Positions 47,024 to 58,647 of a DNA stretch of 64,000 nt are shown in pieces; positions within the stretch are counted from its first letter, which is position 1; each line of letters begins with the position of its first letter. The stretch comes from Dactylellina haptotyla (taxonomy: Eukaryota > Ascomycota > Orbiliomycetes > Orbiliales > Orbiliaceae): NCBI GenBank assembly GCA_031310005.1, contig CM062385.1, positions 3,100,001 through 3,164,000 of the forward strand, written 5' to 3'. The position numbers and the translations under genes are program-made. The notes beneath the pieces were generated by a model that did not search any database, had not been told where the DNA came from, and saw only the letters and a program-made list of their open reading frames with translations.

Positions 47024-48939
47024 TTTAGAATTTAGATGCCGCAAATATTTTGGTGGGATGCTATGCACCTCTCTTAATGATCGAAAATTAAAAAAGCTAG
47101 ACCGATAGACCACATAAAGAGGTTTATTTGTGGATATAAAGTTGATAATAATATATATATACGGGGTCTAGCACTATTAAAATACTCATTCTCACTAATT
47201 AGCAAAGCCTTAAGGTGTAAACTTTTCTTAATCAGTGGGCGATGATGCTTCTCTCAGTCATCAGCTCAGCAGCAACCCAAACGAAAGCCTAAAACGACGA
47301 GGAACTAGCCTTTATTAAGCGCAGCGCCATCCTTTTCGGGTTCGATTTTGGCCCAGTTGGTGCCAGAGCTCAGTGCGAAACCCGCTACCCTCCGTGTCGC
47401 GGAGGCATCATCAACAAATCTAAATAGAAACTACTAGTACGAGACAAATATTGAGTATTGATTGACATTTTGATCTGGGTAGCATTGTAGCACTAATTTG
47501 TTTCTATATTAAAGTGACCAGCTACATGCTACAGTTAACTCGCCCGTAGAAGCCTGATCATTTGCAATATTTGGTTTTAATAGCAAATTCACGTGGCTGG
47601 CTCAAGCCGGCCCATTAAACGCGGTACTTTGAAAGCAGTCGTCTCGATCCTAGCCTGAACTCCTGAGGGGCGGTGCACTCAAGCAGCCTGATTGGCAAAT
47701 GTGCAACATATACAACGCATTGCGGACCGAGACATTTTTTAATAGCGCCGTTTCCCCTAAAAATAGAAAGATCCACAGGTGAATCCTATAGTCACACCGA
47801 AAGAAAGCTGATTTATTTTCAGGTGCTCGAACATTGGAGTGGTCAGCTGACAGTCGCTATATAATCTTTCAATTAGCGCGCTCATCCCCCTTCGATCTCG
47901 GATCGATCCCGCGCCTATCCCTGAGATTTCAGCTTACCAGAGACCCCATGACTACGGGACCATGCTGGCATTTTTAAAGACACTACCGCTTCCCACAGAG
48001 TAGGGGTAGAAAGACGTCGGGAAGAAATTGGTCAAAATTCCGATCTTAAAAAGGGTAGATTACAATCGACTGAACTACCCAAGAGTGAAGTTGACATCTA
48101 TTGCTGTTATTCAAGCTAATGGTTTTTCCTTCGCGCCCAGGGACTTGTCTTTCAATTGTTGTAATCGAAATATATAGCTGTTTTTCGAGAATTTGGACGT
48201 TGTAATTTCTAAATATTACAGTGGCTCAATATCAGGAGATTGTTGAAATCGGATCCCGCTGTCAGCGCCTGGATTAACCTCCCTTCTGCTTAAACATAAA
48301 AAAGTTCGAATCCAAACTATCTAGGCTGTTTGAATAATCTCATCTATCTGCAAGTCGTAAATATTCTACAAAAGTAGAAGATCCCTATTCAAAGAAGATG
48401 TTAACCTCAAATTCAATGTCATGGTCTTGCCGCTCCAAAAAAAAAAAAAAAAAAAAAAACTGCCACAAGTATGAAGAGATATCAAAAATGTGAATAGTAA
48501 AATAAAAGCTAGCTCTAAAACTAAATGCCGAGAAATTAAACCCAAAATAGGAAAGAAAGAACAGGGTATTGGAACAAACCGTTGCTCGTTAGTCACGATT
48601 ATTGGACTTGTGGAATACATACTCTCGATTGCCCGGGAATGGCATTTTACTAATGTAGTAATCCATAAATACAAACTTGTAGGGGTATACCTTGCTGTAA
48701 TACGGGGTAAGAACGTTCTGGTGAGGGCAAACTGAATAGAAAAAAATGAAACAAAAAAGCCTCTGTAGGCATGGAAATTTATAAGGGTATCCAAGAGTGA
48801 TGACTCCAAAACAAATATAAAAAGCCTCTAGAAACCATAACTCCAAAGGGAAGACAAAGGAAAGACAAAGGGAATGTACAGGAAAAAGAAAAGGAAACCC
48901 AACCGAAACCAAACCCAACCAACGAGTCGCCTCTTCAAT
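47024..48939. other. Long spacer with poly(A)
   Basis: This is 1.9 kb without a supported gene. It contains a 23-base poly(A) at 48437-48459 and an AG-rich stretch near 48840-48900. Open frames such as 48366-48809 (-) run through the homopolymer and look non-coding. Confidence 0.5.
48437..48459 (+). repeat. Poly(A)23 tract
   Basis: A run of 23 A is seen directly. No target-site duplication or retroelement sequence is recognised next to it, so it is listed as a simple homopolymer. Confidence 0.9.
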
Positions 48940-50741
48940 TTAAAGTCTCAATAGTTCTGCCGTGAGAATTGAAGGAGATTCCTTTGCCCCAAATGATTCT
49001 GCCTCAAACTCCTCCTTCTTAACCAAAAGAGCCCCGATCTTTTCTTGGAAGAACCTTAAACCTCTGCAGCTCTTCTTAAAGAATGAGGTAATAATGCACT
49101 CTTTTGGGGCAGCCATGACCGCTAGCGCCATCTTTTCTTCATCCGAAAGAATTGATTGGAACCATTCATGTTGAATAAGCTCCTGAGCTGTGGCACGATA
49201 TCTATGGTCCCAAGCAAGCGCCTTGCGGAGGAAGTCTTCAAAAATGATAGCCTCCGCTTCACTCATTGATGCTGGACGATCTTGTGTAATTCGCTCGTGG
49301 AGGGTGCCTTCTGGACTAGTGGCGGCCCAATTCATCTTTGGAAGCCCAGACATCTTCCACTTGCTGATAAGCCAAGCTGGAGGAGTTCCGAGAAGTTCGA
49401 CCATCATTGGCATATGATCGATATTGATATCTGCTTTGGTCCTCTTCTGAGTGTATTTACCACTCTCATCTTTATAACGTTCCTCGACGAACATGAGATG
49501 CTTGCCAGTTGTCATGCGGTAAGCCTAAATCGACACAAGTTAGTATGTTCCCTTTTTAATTTTTTGAAAATGAACTCACAATGCATGCAATAGCCCAGAT
49601 GTCGATTCCAATTGTGATTGGTAATCGCTTGATGGCCCACTCGGGAGATCTGTTTCCCTTTGGAGTGGTCATTTTGTATAGTCTTCTTGGATGATTCTTT
49701 TTGAAAGCTAAATTCTCCGTTAGGATATTATCGAGATAAAATCAAGAGCTAGTTGATACTCACTTTGGCCAAAGTCTGCCAGTCTGACATCGCAGTTCTC
49801 AAAGGTTAAAGGAGCCCGGACAGTCAAATCATCATCGATGCATGATACAAGATACTCTGGCATGTACTTGAGATCCTGAGGTTTGGTGTTCTTGGGCTCA
49901 AGGTACCTCTTCGCATTCTTGCCCGCCTGGAAACCTTGCTCTTTCATGAGAATGTTGTGTGGATGAATATCTAAGATCGAAGGTTAATCAATGATGAACG
50001 TGGTGATCGGAAATAAAGATCTTTTATTTGCTTTAGGTGCTTACCTCCGTGCCCATAGCCCGCCTTGTGGAGCCACGCAGTGGCTGAAAGAAGCTGAAAG
50101 GTGACTTTCTTAGAGACGTCGTAAGCGAAGGACCCAAGCCCTTGCTTCTGAACCAAATTTAGATAATAGTCGAGAGATGGTCCAATCGCCTCAGAGACGA
50201 TACAGAAGTGATCTCCAAAGTGACCGGCGACTCTAAAGCATTCATCCACTTTCATGATGTGGCCTTTCCCGAAATCGCCACGTCTGTCCGTACGGTTTCC
50301 GAGCTTCATAAGGACTCTAGCCTCGGTGACATCGTCTTTGCTATCTTTCTTGCTATTTGTGCAAACTTTGATAGCAACTGAATCGTGGCCGTGAGCTCCC
50401 ATCCCGTTGGTGGGCTCTGCCTGCCAAACGCTGGCAAAGTTGCCATGACCAAGTTTGGCCTTGACCGTGTAGCCTCCGAGCTCTTGCTCAAGGAGGACTG
50501 GAAGGAACTTCCCATTCCCAGCTCCGTACTTGTAACAATGTTCAAGACGGTCCGATTCCGGATGTGGAAATGGATGAGGATCGCACTTCGAATAAGCGAA
50601 GTCGATTTCTTTGTTTTTGTGAAGCTTCTCGGACACGGCTTCACGAAGTGTGCGAGCTTGTCTACGGATGCCGTAGCTCAAGCCGGTGCAGCACTCAACT
50701 TCTTCGACAGATGCAGCCATTTTGATATGATGCAGCAACAA
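48940..50741 (-). CDS. SRPK-like serine/threonine kinase with unusual catalytic loop
   Basis: Four exons (50045-50741, 49764-49970, 49580-49707, 48940-49524) give 538 residues; a start at 50720 (MAASVEE) is equally possible. Landmarks in order: YKYGAGNGKFLPVLLEQELG, typical of fungal SRPK-like kinases just before the domain; Gly loop LGHGNFASVW (97-106); ATP lysine in VAIK (about 125); catalytic loop HGDIHPHN (231-238); metal site LADFGQ; and GIDIWAIACIAYRM. The usual HxDxKPxN lysine is replaced by His, giving HGDxHxxN, a form better known from aminoglycoside-phosphotransferase-like kinases. A long insert (ACIA to AWDHRYRATAQELIQHEW) closes the C-lobe. SRPKs phosphorylate Arg/Ser-rich proteins; whether this one keeps that specificity is unclear. 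Confidence 0.85.
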
Positions 50742-53172
50742 AATATATATCTAAAGACGTAGGTAGATATATATCACCACTTTTGGATGAAGCCGTCGAT
50801 GTTATGAGAAAAGGGTAAGTCCGGACGAGTCTGAATAAAATTGACTGGTAGTCAAGAGAGAGATAAAGAGAGAGAGAAGATAAGAGACGGAGAGAGCAGT
50901 AAAGCCAGAGTATTTTTCTGTCACTTGAATCTACAACTAAATTGCTTCAATTGAATCTGAAGCGACAATTGGAAGGGAAGAGGCCATCAGTTATAGATTG
51001 TGAGGTGAATTTTGTAAATTTGAAAGTTACTGAATAAAGCTGTATAAGTTCATACAGAGGCAGTAATTTGGTGGTGAAACAAATTTAACAGGGGGTGGGC
51101 AGGGGGGCAGGGGGGGTTTTATAGTCCTCGGGGGCCTGGTAGAGATCAATGAATTTAAAGGCCACTATTGATCGAAGGTGGACGGCACGTCTGTTGGCCA
51201 ATATGGCATCAATCGACCAGAAATAGTACTAATCGTCCTGTATATCACCTCGGATAGTCCACGAGCTACCCAAGCCAAATATTTCACTCGCCAACCACGG
51301 ACTCAGAATTCTGTGACACCCCTTTGAAATTGGGGGACCGGGGCTAGCGCTGATATAAGATAGCTATATAGATATTCCGGGTTTATCCCCAGCTCTCGGG
51401 TTCTATCTTCAAGATCCTGCGAGATCTATAACAGCTCCGCCGCTTATCTTTATGAGTAATACACTCCGTTCTTGCGTGAACCGTGTGTTTACAACTTTAA
51501 TTTTACTGCTTTACTTATTTCCTTATTTTTCTTCCTTCCTCTTTATTTTATGTATTTATTTATTTTGCCAGTTTTAAAATCCAGTTTTTACATCCGGCAC
51601 TCCTGATAAAAACAATAAAAAATATAAGTTCGCAATATATATGACGGCATGGAGACCCACGACATGAGACTAACTCGCCTTGGATCTTCCTTTGCAAATT
51701 GTTTGTATACGCAAGACTTTAACTGAGTATAGACAATTGACAAGAAAAATACCCCTCTCATCTAGCTCTTTTTTGGGTAAAATTTATGACTCCGGATTCA
51801 TAAAATCGAGTATATAAACAGATCAGCATAGTCAGCCCGGTGACGAAGAGCTGGATACCAAGATGCCACAGCATGCAACACAAGAGAACATTATTACATT
51901 GATTTACCCGAACCTTACTGATCTCGGACAAATCCCGCCGACAAAGCTTAATGGTAACGAGATGTTGGCTATTACAGTATTAAGAAGCAATATTGTCTCT
52001 TTTTCATCGACTCGAGATTTAGCTGCATCATCAATAGTTCTAACATCGAAACAAATATTACTCGGTAGCCTTCTCTCTGATCGTATGTACCCCCAGTAAG
52101 TCCTCAAATTCTTACTTTACATTCGATATGGAACCCTCACTCCCAAAATGGCGGGTGAATGGCAATGCCGGTCTGCGGTCGAAATCTTTCGGGATCCCAA
52201 CCCGAGAATTAACTTACAGCTATCCCGAAGACCTGGACACCCAGGTCCAATCGCAAAAATCTGTGCCGTCTTGGAGGACCTAAAGCTGACACAACCCGAG
52301 TTTCGTCTATTAGAATAGCAAGCGTATAGACTTAACAAAGATTGATAGGCTGAGCCCTATCTAGTTCGAAGTATATATTGGATTCTGATCACCATGAAAA
52401 TTAAATCTTAAGCCTATCAGCTAGCATGGCATTACAGCACTGCAACATATACCTCTAATCGTGAATGTTAGAACCGTCGGAATCCCTGCCGTATCTTTGT
52501 CTTTATCTTAGTTGATGGTATCGGTGAATATGCAGAGAGATAGAAAAGGTATCTTAGTATGTTTTATGAGGGAAGAATGCTTAAATAGCATTGTTATTTA
52601 TGAACACAGTATACATCGATATTTAATTATCTGTCTGATGGGTAGACCACTGGAATGACCTCAAGTGACCCAATCCAAAATAAAATCAAGTACTCCATAA
52701 ACTCCATAGACTCCATATATACCCAAGTTAACCTAATCAAGAAAATAAAGCGAATGGTGCAGCGAAATATGTTAAGCTGAACTATGTATTGAAAACTCCT
52801 AAAATCCAAACGCCAATCCATGTTGAAAACCCCTTTGATAAAATAAAAATTCCCCTGCTTTTGTTAGAGACCGGTGCAAAATTGGAAGAAGAAAAAAAAG
52901 AAAGAAAGAAATCGAGAATAGAAAGTCTGGATAATTTTCGGAGTTTTGAGAAATCTATGCTTCCCAAATGATGTTGATAATTCGAGAGAAAATATATTAG
53001 AAGGCAGCCGACTTTGTCGATAGCGGTTGGAATATTGCCATCGTCTAAGGGATATATCGATAACCCGAGGAGGGTTTAGCGCTGACAAAAACATTCTCCG
53101 ATAAGCCCGTTATATGCGATCACATAGAGAGTAGTCGCTTCATATCCAAACTTTTCAATTGTAGTCCGATCC
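50742..53172. other. Long spacer upstream of SRPK-like kinase
   Basis: This is 2.4 kb. The 150 bases after 50742 are GA-rich (transcript-strand CT-rich leader). A G-run cluster is at 51091-51116. A 78-codon frame at 51863-52099 (+) has no support. The segment 52600-52960 is AT-rich with a CTCCATA-type short repeat near 52694-52716. Confidence 0.5.
51091..51116 (+). other. G-quadruplex-forming motif
   Basis: Four G runs of 5, 3, 6 and 7 bases are split by loops of 1-2 bases (T, CA, CA). This meets the classic G3+N1-7 rule. It lies about 350-375 bases upstream of the kinase start on the opposite strand. Structure in the cell is inferred. Confidence 0.65.
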
Positions 53173-53472
53173 TTAATCTGTGACTCGAACAACAGCTGGC
53201 TCGGGGATTTGAGGCGCAGCGAATCTCGTGTACGGCGGTGGTAATCCATTCCCAGAGACGCCCTGGGGCGGAACGGCTTCGAACTTGGGCGGGCCTTCAT
53301 CGGTACTTCCACGCTCCAAGTCCTCCGTTTTGGCTCTCTCGATTTCGGCTTCGGACCTTCTTGCATGGTGCCATAAATAGATGAATGCGACGAGGATAAA
53401 AACGATAAATAATGCACCCAACGTAGGTCCGATTATTAGCCCGGTTTTTACTATCGCTGTAGTGTCCGCCAT
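53173..53472 (-). CDS. Small single-pass membrane protein with PPPY tail
   Basis: One exon encodes 99 residues. A short polar N-terminus (MADTTAIVKTG) is followed by one span at about residues 12-34 (GLIIGPTLGALFIVFILVAFIYLW), then a basic stop-transfer (HHARRS) and an acidic, Pro-rich tail. The tail holds LPPPYTRF, a PPxY motif for WW-domain proteins such as Rsp5-type ligases. Type III topology with the tail in the cytosol is likely. No family is recognised. It may be an adaptor that brings a ubiquitin ligase to membrane cargo, but that is inference from the motif alone. Confidence 0.65.
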   Translation of the reverse strand: MADTTAIVKTGLIIGPTLGALFIVFILVAFIYLWHHARRSEAEIERAKTEDLERGSTDEGPPKFEAVPPQGVSGNGLPPPYTRFAAPQIPEPAVVRVTD

Positions 53473-54476
53473 TGTTCTCGTTCTTCTTTATTGTTGTGAT
53501 GTAGACTTAGGCGCTTTTGCTTGAGATCTGAACCGTCCTGATCCGATAGCTGGAACTCGGAACAATATTGTGATATGTGTTGACAGTGCCGGGGAGCGGG
53601 AGGGATGAGGAAGAGATATAGATATAATATTTTTAATCGCGAGCCACAACCATTAAGTTTGTTTAGCCCCTGGGAACTGAAAGCTGGATAGGCAGAGATG
53701 CATGTCAGATACCCCGAGTTATATGCTTTGGTCGGAGTTTGCCCTCGTCAGAATCTATTCACCCAAAACAGTAGAATTTCAATCATGCGCCGCAGAACCA
53801 ACGAAAAATGAAGGGATGTACACTGTGTTCCACTGTGCCGCCGAATAGGTGTAGATTAGCGGCACGGTTACAGGTAGGAACATGGTCACAGCCAGTTTCA
53901 AAAGCTATCTTTAAGTTCACCAACCTTAATGCATGGGCCGAAACCATGTTGACTGCAAGGCTTAGGTGAGAATGCGAGATGCAAGAATATGCACGAACAA
54001 GGTATCAAAACCTACTTAACCTTATCGTTTGTGTGCTCGAGAAGGGCTCGAAGGGCTCAGTATCGCTAACCGAGCGAATCCCAGTCGTTGTTGGTCTCCC
54101 TTTGCCCACCAAATCTAGGTGTGGCGGACAAAAATAGCTGGTGGGGTGGAGCTTCTGTTTGGCGCTTACATTGTGACAAGAATAGGCACTTCCATTCAAC
54201 AGCAAGAGCGGACCGTGACCTCTAACTTTACACATCTAGATATTGAAAACGGGGTTTCATTCGCCTACACAGGCCGTCGACGCTATTTTACAGGGTGCGT
54301 TTGCATACCTCAAATGCCATATAACGGCACGGTTCACAGAACTCTAAAGTACAACTCGGAAATGTCCAAGGCATCTTTCTCGAAAATTATTGCGCCCCGC
54401 GCACTCAACTGCCAGGCTAATTAGCTTGTTGACAGCCACAACACATATAGATTTTGTTCCCGCAAAACCTGTGTCT
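53473..54476. other. Intergenic spacer
   Basis: This is 1 kb between two minus-strand genes: promoter of the small membrane protein and 3' flank of the CFEM gene. Only short frames are present, and none is supported. Confidence 0.5.
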
Positions 54477-55090
54477 TCAAATCGACAGCATTACAGCCCC
54501 AAGCACAAGAGAGGTGCCGAGGGCGGCAAAGGAAATCTCGGCTTTCCGAGAAGAGGCATTTTTATCTGGCTTTGGGGAAGCTGTCGAAGAAATATTTGTT
54601 GAATTGGTTCCAACGGTAGAATTGAAGCTCGTGGTAGTGTTAGACCCTAGGTTGAGGGTCACGGTCACGCCTCCGATCCCGCAAAGAGCCTCAACTGCGG
54701 TCTTTGTGGGCAGAAAATCTTTGTTGCCGCATGTGCTTGTAACACAGCCATTGAACTTGGTTGCGAAAACTTCGGATCGACAAAAGCATGCATAGTCGGT
54801 GTTTGAGCATCCAGAGCTAGGGGCCAGCTGCATGATGCATTGAATCTAGAATATTAATATAAAAGTTAGCGATGTGCCATCATTCATCCGGAATTCACTA
54901 GTGGGTCCAATAATTTCTGGTGATATTATTATATGTGGGCTCGAGCTCTCAATTGCTCAAAAAGCGGAATTGCACAGAAACGGCTGAGAATCGGTATACA
55001 TACGGCACAGCTTGGCGGCGCAACAAGGCTTTGCGCAGAAACCGTAGAGACGGCCAGCGTAGCAATGGCGGTGATAATGGCGGTCTTCAT
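54477..55090 (-). CDS. CFEM-domain GPI-anchored surface protein
   Basis: Two exons (55004-55090 and 54477-54845) give 151 residues. The 158-nt intron splits the CFEM domain between its first two cysteines. Signal peptide MKTAIITAIATLAVSTVSA is followed by the CFEM: cysteines at 28, 32, 42, 49, 51, 63, 68 and 84, with Asp46 in the TDYACFC segment at the position of the haem-ligand aspartate of yeast Csa2. The rest is Ser/Thr/Asn-rich (NSTVGTNSTNISSTASPKPD), ending in a hydrophobic GPI signal (AALGTSLVLGAVMLSI). It probably sits at the plasma membrane or wall, where CFEM proteins capture haem or serve as adhesins, receptors or effectors. Confidence 0.88.
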
Positions 55091-56839
55091 ATTGACTTTC
55101 CCTATTTGAGCGATATAAATGAAATAAAAATAAATAAATACCGATTTCCAGATCGATGTCCAATTAATTTTAGGTTGAAGACAGAGAACGATAAAAAAAA
55201 TTAACCAGTCGAGGATCTTGCGTGTTGAAGTCGAGGGAAATGTTGAAAGCTCGAATGAAAATGGACCAAAAAGCTGTAATAGCAAGGATCTTGCACTAGA
55301 TATATACTTTTAGGTCTATATCTTATTTTCATATATCTTTCCCCAGTGAAGGAATCCTACAAATTACACCTCAGATTTTTATGGGCTCATCGTGGTGTCG
55401 AAAGCTGTTGTCAACGCCAAGCCGTTCGGGAGTGGGTTAGTCTCAGATCTTTTGGAAGGCGGGTTGGTTGAGGATGGAACAAATCTGTCAGGAGTTCGTA
55501 CATGAAGTAACAAACCAACAACCGGCTTCACCAGCCACTTCAACTTTAGCAAAGAAAGGAAGCTCCAAAAGGCAAGATTAAGATATATATAGAGCTTAAA
55601 TGGGCTTTACAATCGTAGAATTATGACTGTGGTTCTAAATATGATAAAATTCAGCTTGGATATAAGTACTTCAAATCCAGCTAGCTTTGGGCTCAATCAT
55701 GCACTCAAAACACCTAGTCTCGTAACTAAACTGTAGCCTCGATACGAGGCTAACTAAACTGTGGTTGCGTTGCAAAACACCACCACCACCACTCTCACCG
55801 ACATAGGCGCCGTTAACACAACTTAAAAACAAATCTATAACATTATGTAGAGCTATAAATGCGGTCCTGGTGTTAAAGGTTTTTATAAGCACTTATGAAA
55901 TTGATAGAAATAGATTGTATTAAAAGACAACAGCACCAACCCACCAAGCTAGACAAATTTAATTTGATATTACCAAGTTCTGGTACCAGCTCGTAGCGAC
56001 ATATTTTGCTTTTGCTCTTCTAATGCTAGCAAAGCTAACTTTAAATCAGATTCTACCCAATTATGGTATTTATAGAGAAAAGGTCCTGGGCTATGTTTAA
56101 TTCTCGTCTGATTCTCCGTCTTTCAGAATATGTATAACACTTTGACGGTGCCGGGAGTTTGGAATTCGCCTCTTTAGATGTCTTAAGACCCGCCGCATCG
56201 CTATAATCCTTCAAATAATATCCCTAGCCGATGTCTTAGTTTCTTTCTAAGATTTAATAAGATTTCGGAAGGCCGTGGTATACATTGTTTAAAGCTTCAA
56301 CTGCCTAAGCAACGGAGAGAAAGTTTAAAAGCAGGCTCGCATATTTGAGATGGCAACTGATACGCGAAGGTCATATGTAGTACGAAAATAAAAGTATATG
56401 ACAGCGAGGCTCGCTAGCATTGGATGGGAGAAGCCTCAATAAATTAGATATTCACATACCCTCGGAAATTTAAGAGATTTAATTGTAGCGGAACAGTTAC
56501 AACTAGTGAGGGAAAAATTATATTTATATGCTGGTTTTTCACATTTTGGTTAAATAAATTGGAGAGAAAATTTAAATTTCCTTGATTTGATTTTTATCTC
56601 GATCAATATAATTTCCATCTAGTTTAAACGAGAGTATCGACGATGGCTATAGATTTTACAACGTATCAAATAGTCGACGCTTGACAATAGGAACAGGTAG
56701 TAACGAAGCAGTAAAAGATAGCCAGAAGGCATGTTAGCCCCCGGGTATCATAGAGGTCTTAATATGACCACAAATATAGCGAAATAACACAATCGATTCC
56801 AGATCGACGGATCCTTTCCAAGTTAATTCGTCAGGTGGA
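55091..56839. other. AT-rich spacer
   Basis: This is 1.75 kb. The first 200 bases are the CFEM promoter. The remainder (about 55300-56800) is AT-rich with no open frame above 75 codons, and could be decayed repeat or plain intergenic DNA. I cannot name an element. Confidence 0.45.
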
Positions 56840-57253
56840 TTATTTCGCGTGTGCCGAATAAGCGGTTGGGAATGGCGCCTGAACGGATGTCAATTGCACT
56901 ATCATTGCATCAGAGAGCACCAATGGCTCTTCAATCGATCCTCCTCTGGCCACTCGGAGGGCTGGTGAGAGCTCCGTTGGGCTCTCAGGATACAGAGCTT
57001 CGATGTCCTTGTCATCAACGTAGGTGCTGAAACAGAGACGTTCAACGTCCTCTGCTTCTTTGTTCAGCTCCTTGGTGACCTTTTGTCGCTGCAAGTGTCT
57101 TTTATGAATGAAGAAAACTACCGCCAGGATAATTATAACTCCCACTATTCCGCCCAAAACGCCGCCGATGACTGGGCCGGCGCGGAATTCGCGGGGTTTG
57201 GGGACCGCCGAAGTTTCGGAACTCATCTTTACGAGGGTGTTGATTAAAGGCAT
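56840..57253 (-). CDS. Small single-pass membrane protein, cytosolic tail
   Basis: One exon encodes 137 residues from ATG 57253, or 128 from the Met at 57226 (MSSETSAVPKP), which I find the better start. A polar N-terminus leads to one Gly/Ile-rich span (AGPVIGGVLGGIVGVIIILAVVFFI) and a basic stop-transfer (HKRHLQRQK). An acidic tail follows (EAEDVERLCFS, then DDKDIEALYPESPTELSP). Architecture is like the protein at 53173: tiny ectodomain, one span, basic edge, acidic tail. The GxxxG-like repeats in the span favour helix pairing. No family is recognised. It may be a membrane sensor or adaptor; the function is unknown. Confidence 0.6.
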   Translation of the reverse strand: MPLINTLVKMSSETSAVPKPREFRAGPVIGGVLGGIVGVIIILAVVFFIHKRHLQRQKVTKELNKEAEDVERLCFSTYVDDKDIEALYPESPTELSPALRVARGGSIEEPLVLSDAMIVQLTSVQAPFPTAYSAHAK

Positions 57254-58647
57254 ATTAAGAAGTAAAGATAGAAAAAATGAGTATCAAACCCAAAATTATA
57301 TATAAAAGACGTATATATAAGAAGAAAAAATGCCAGACCAGGGCTACGGAGATGGGATGGGGATGGGAAGAGTGAGATGGTGAATGCAGGCTCCCGAGCA
57401 ACCATTTAAATAAAAGATGTTGCTAGTCTGGCTATAGCGCTAATATGAGTACGTCACGGCAGGCTTTGGAATTTCAAAGATATGTTAGAGATATCCGATT
57501 GAGCTAACTGCGTCTGTCTACAAAGCTCCGTTTATAGTTGAAACCAAACCTTCGCTAACAAATATTGGGCCACCATAGAACACTCTCAGCATCACCCTTA
57601 AAACCAGGCTGGAGAAGGCGGTTTGGGGGCGGGTAAACTAAGTCCAAAACAATGCTGCTTAGATATATTTATCGGATTTCCATTAGTTTGTGGTGATTTT
57701 TGTCAGTTAGCCAGGCAGTGCTGAGCAATTGAAGGTAATGACCAAGGAAAATCTTCTATGGTAGGTTCCTGCCAAGAGCTTAAATGTAACGAAAACCGGT
57801 ATATGCTCAGCTCGGACTATTAAAAATCCAGGCTGCAGGGGGCTGGGGAACCAAAGGGGTTTGACATCAAAGAAAGTTTGTGGATTATCTTGACAGATTC
57901 GGTCTCTAGCGGTAGAGCTTGTAGCTATGAAAATGGTATCTTGAAACGAGTTACAGCAAGTTTTGGTGTATACATCCGGTTATACTCGCACTCCCAAGGA
58001 CACTTGTTGGTGGCTCAGATTGATTTCGAAACAAGGATTAAACTAGTTTTGTGCAACGCAAGCCACAAAGAGGCTTTCTATCTGTTCTCGAATCGAGGCA
58101 TATCGATGATCTAGGAAGAAACTCTTCGCTTACTTGGTTCAACCCTTTCCTTTGAATCTAAACTTCGTCACTCGAAGCTTGTCTCGTACTCGAAGCATGG
58201 TGATGCTGTATCAATCAGATTTTGTGTGGTTTTGTGTTGGGCCACGACTCCGAACAACTTCTCTTGGATTGAAGCGTTTAACCTGGGAGTGACTGATTTC
58301 GCTGTATTCTATGTCTCTTCCATAAGAAATATATATTAAAAAGAGACGCACCCATTTATTCCGAAGTAAATGTGCTGCGAGCAATTCTTAGAAGTTAATT
58401 TCTATACTTTCGTCTTGATCGCCAGAACTGGCCAGAACCCTGCTTGCGGAGCACGCGGGATGTTGAAAATGGGAAACTCTGAATCCAGCTCGCAAACACA
58501 TGCTGGACTGGGGTTTTCATTAGTGATCAATCGCCCGTTGTTCATATTATTTTTACCAAGTCCTCCTCCTAGCTATCGCTCACTGAAAAATTCTCTTCGC
58601 GATACTTTATATCTTTGTATTCCACAAATTTTAAGCCAACCGAGACG
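57254..58647. other. Divergent spacer
   Basis: This is 1.4 kb between the small membrane protein (-) and the dioxygenase (+), with short unsupported frames. The 90 bases before 58648 are T/C-rich leader with CTTCGCGATACTTTATATC as a possible TATA region. Confidence 0.45.

Noticed and set aside
48437-48459. Poly(A) as tail of a LINE or SINE
   Set aside because: No reverse-transcriptase remnant, no box A/B body and no flanking target duplication could be seen.
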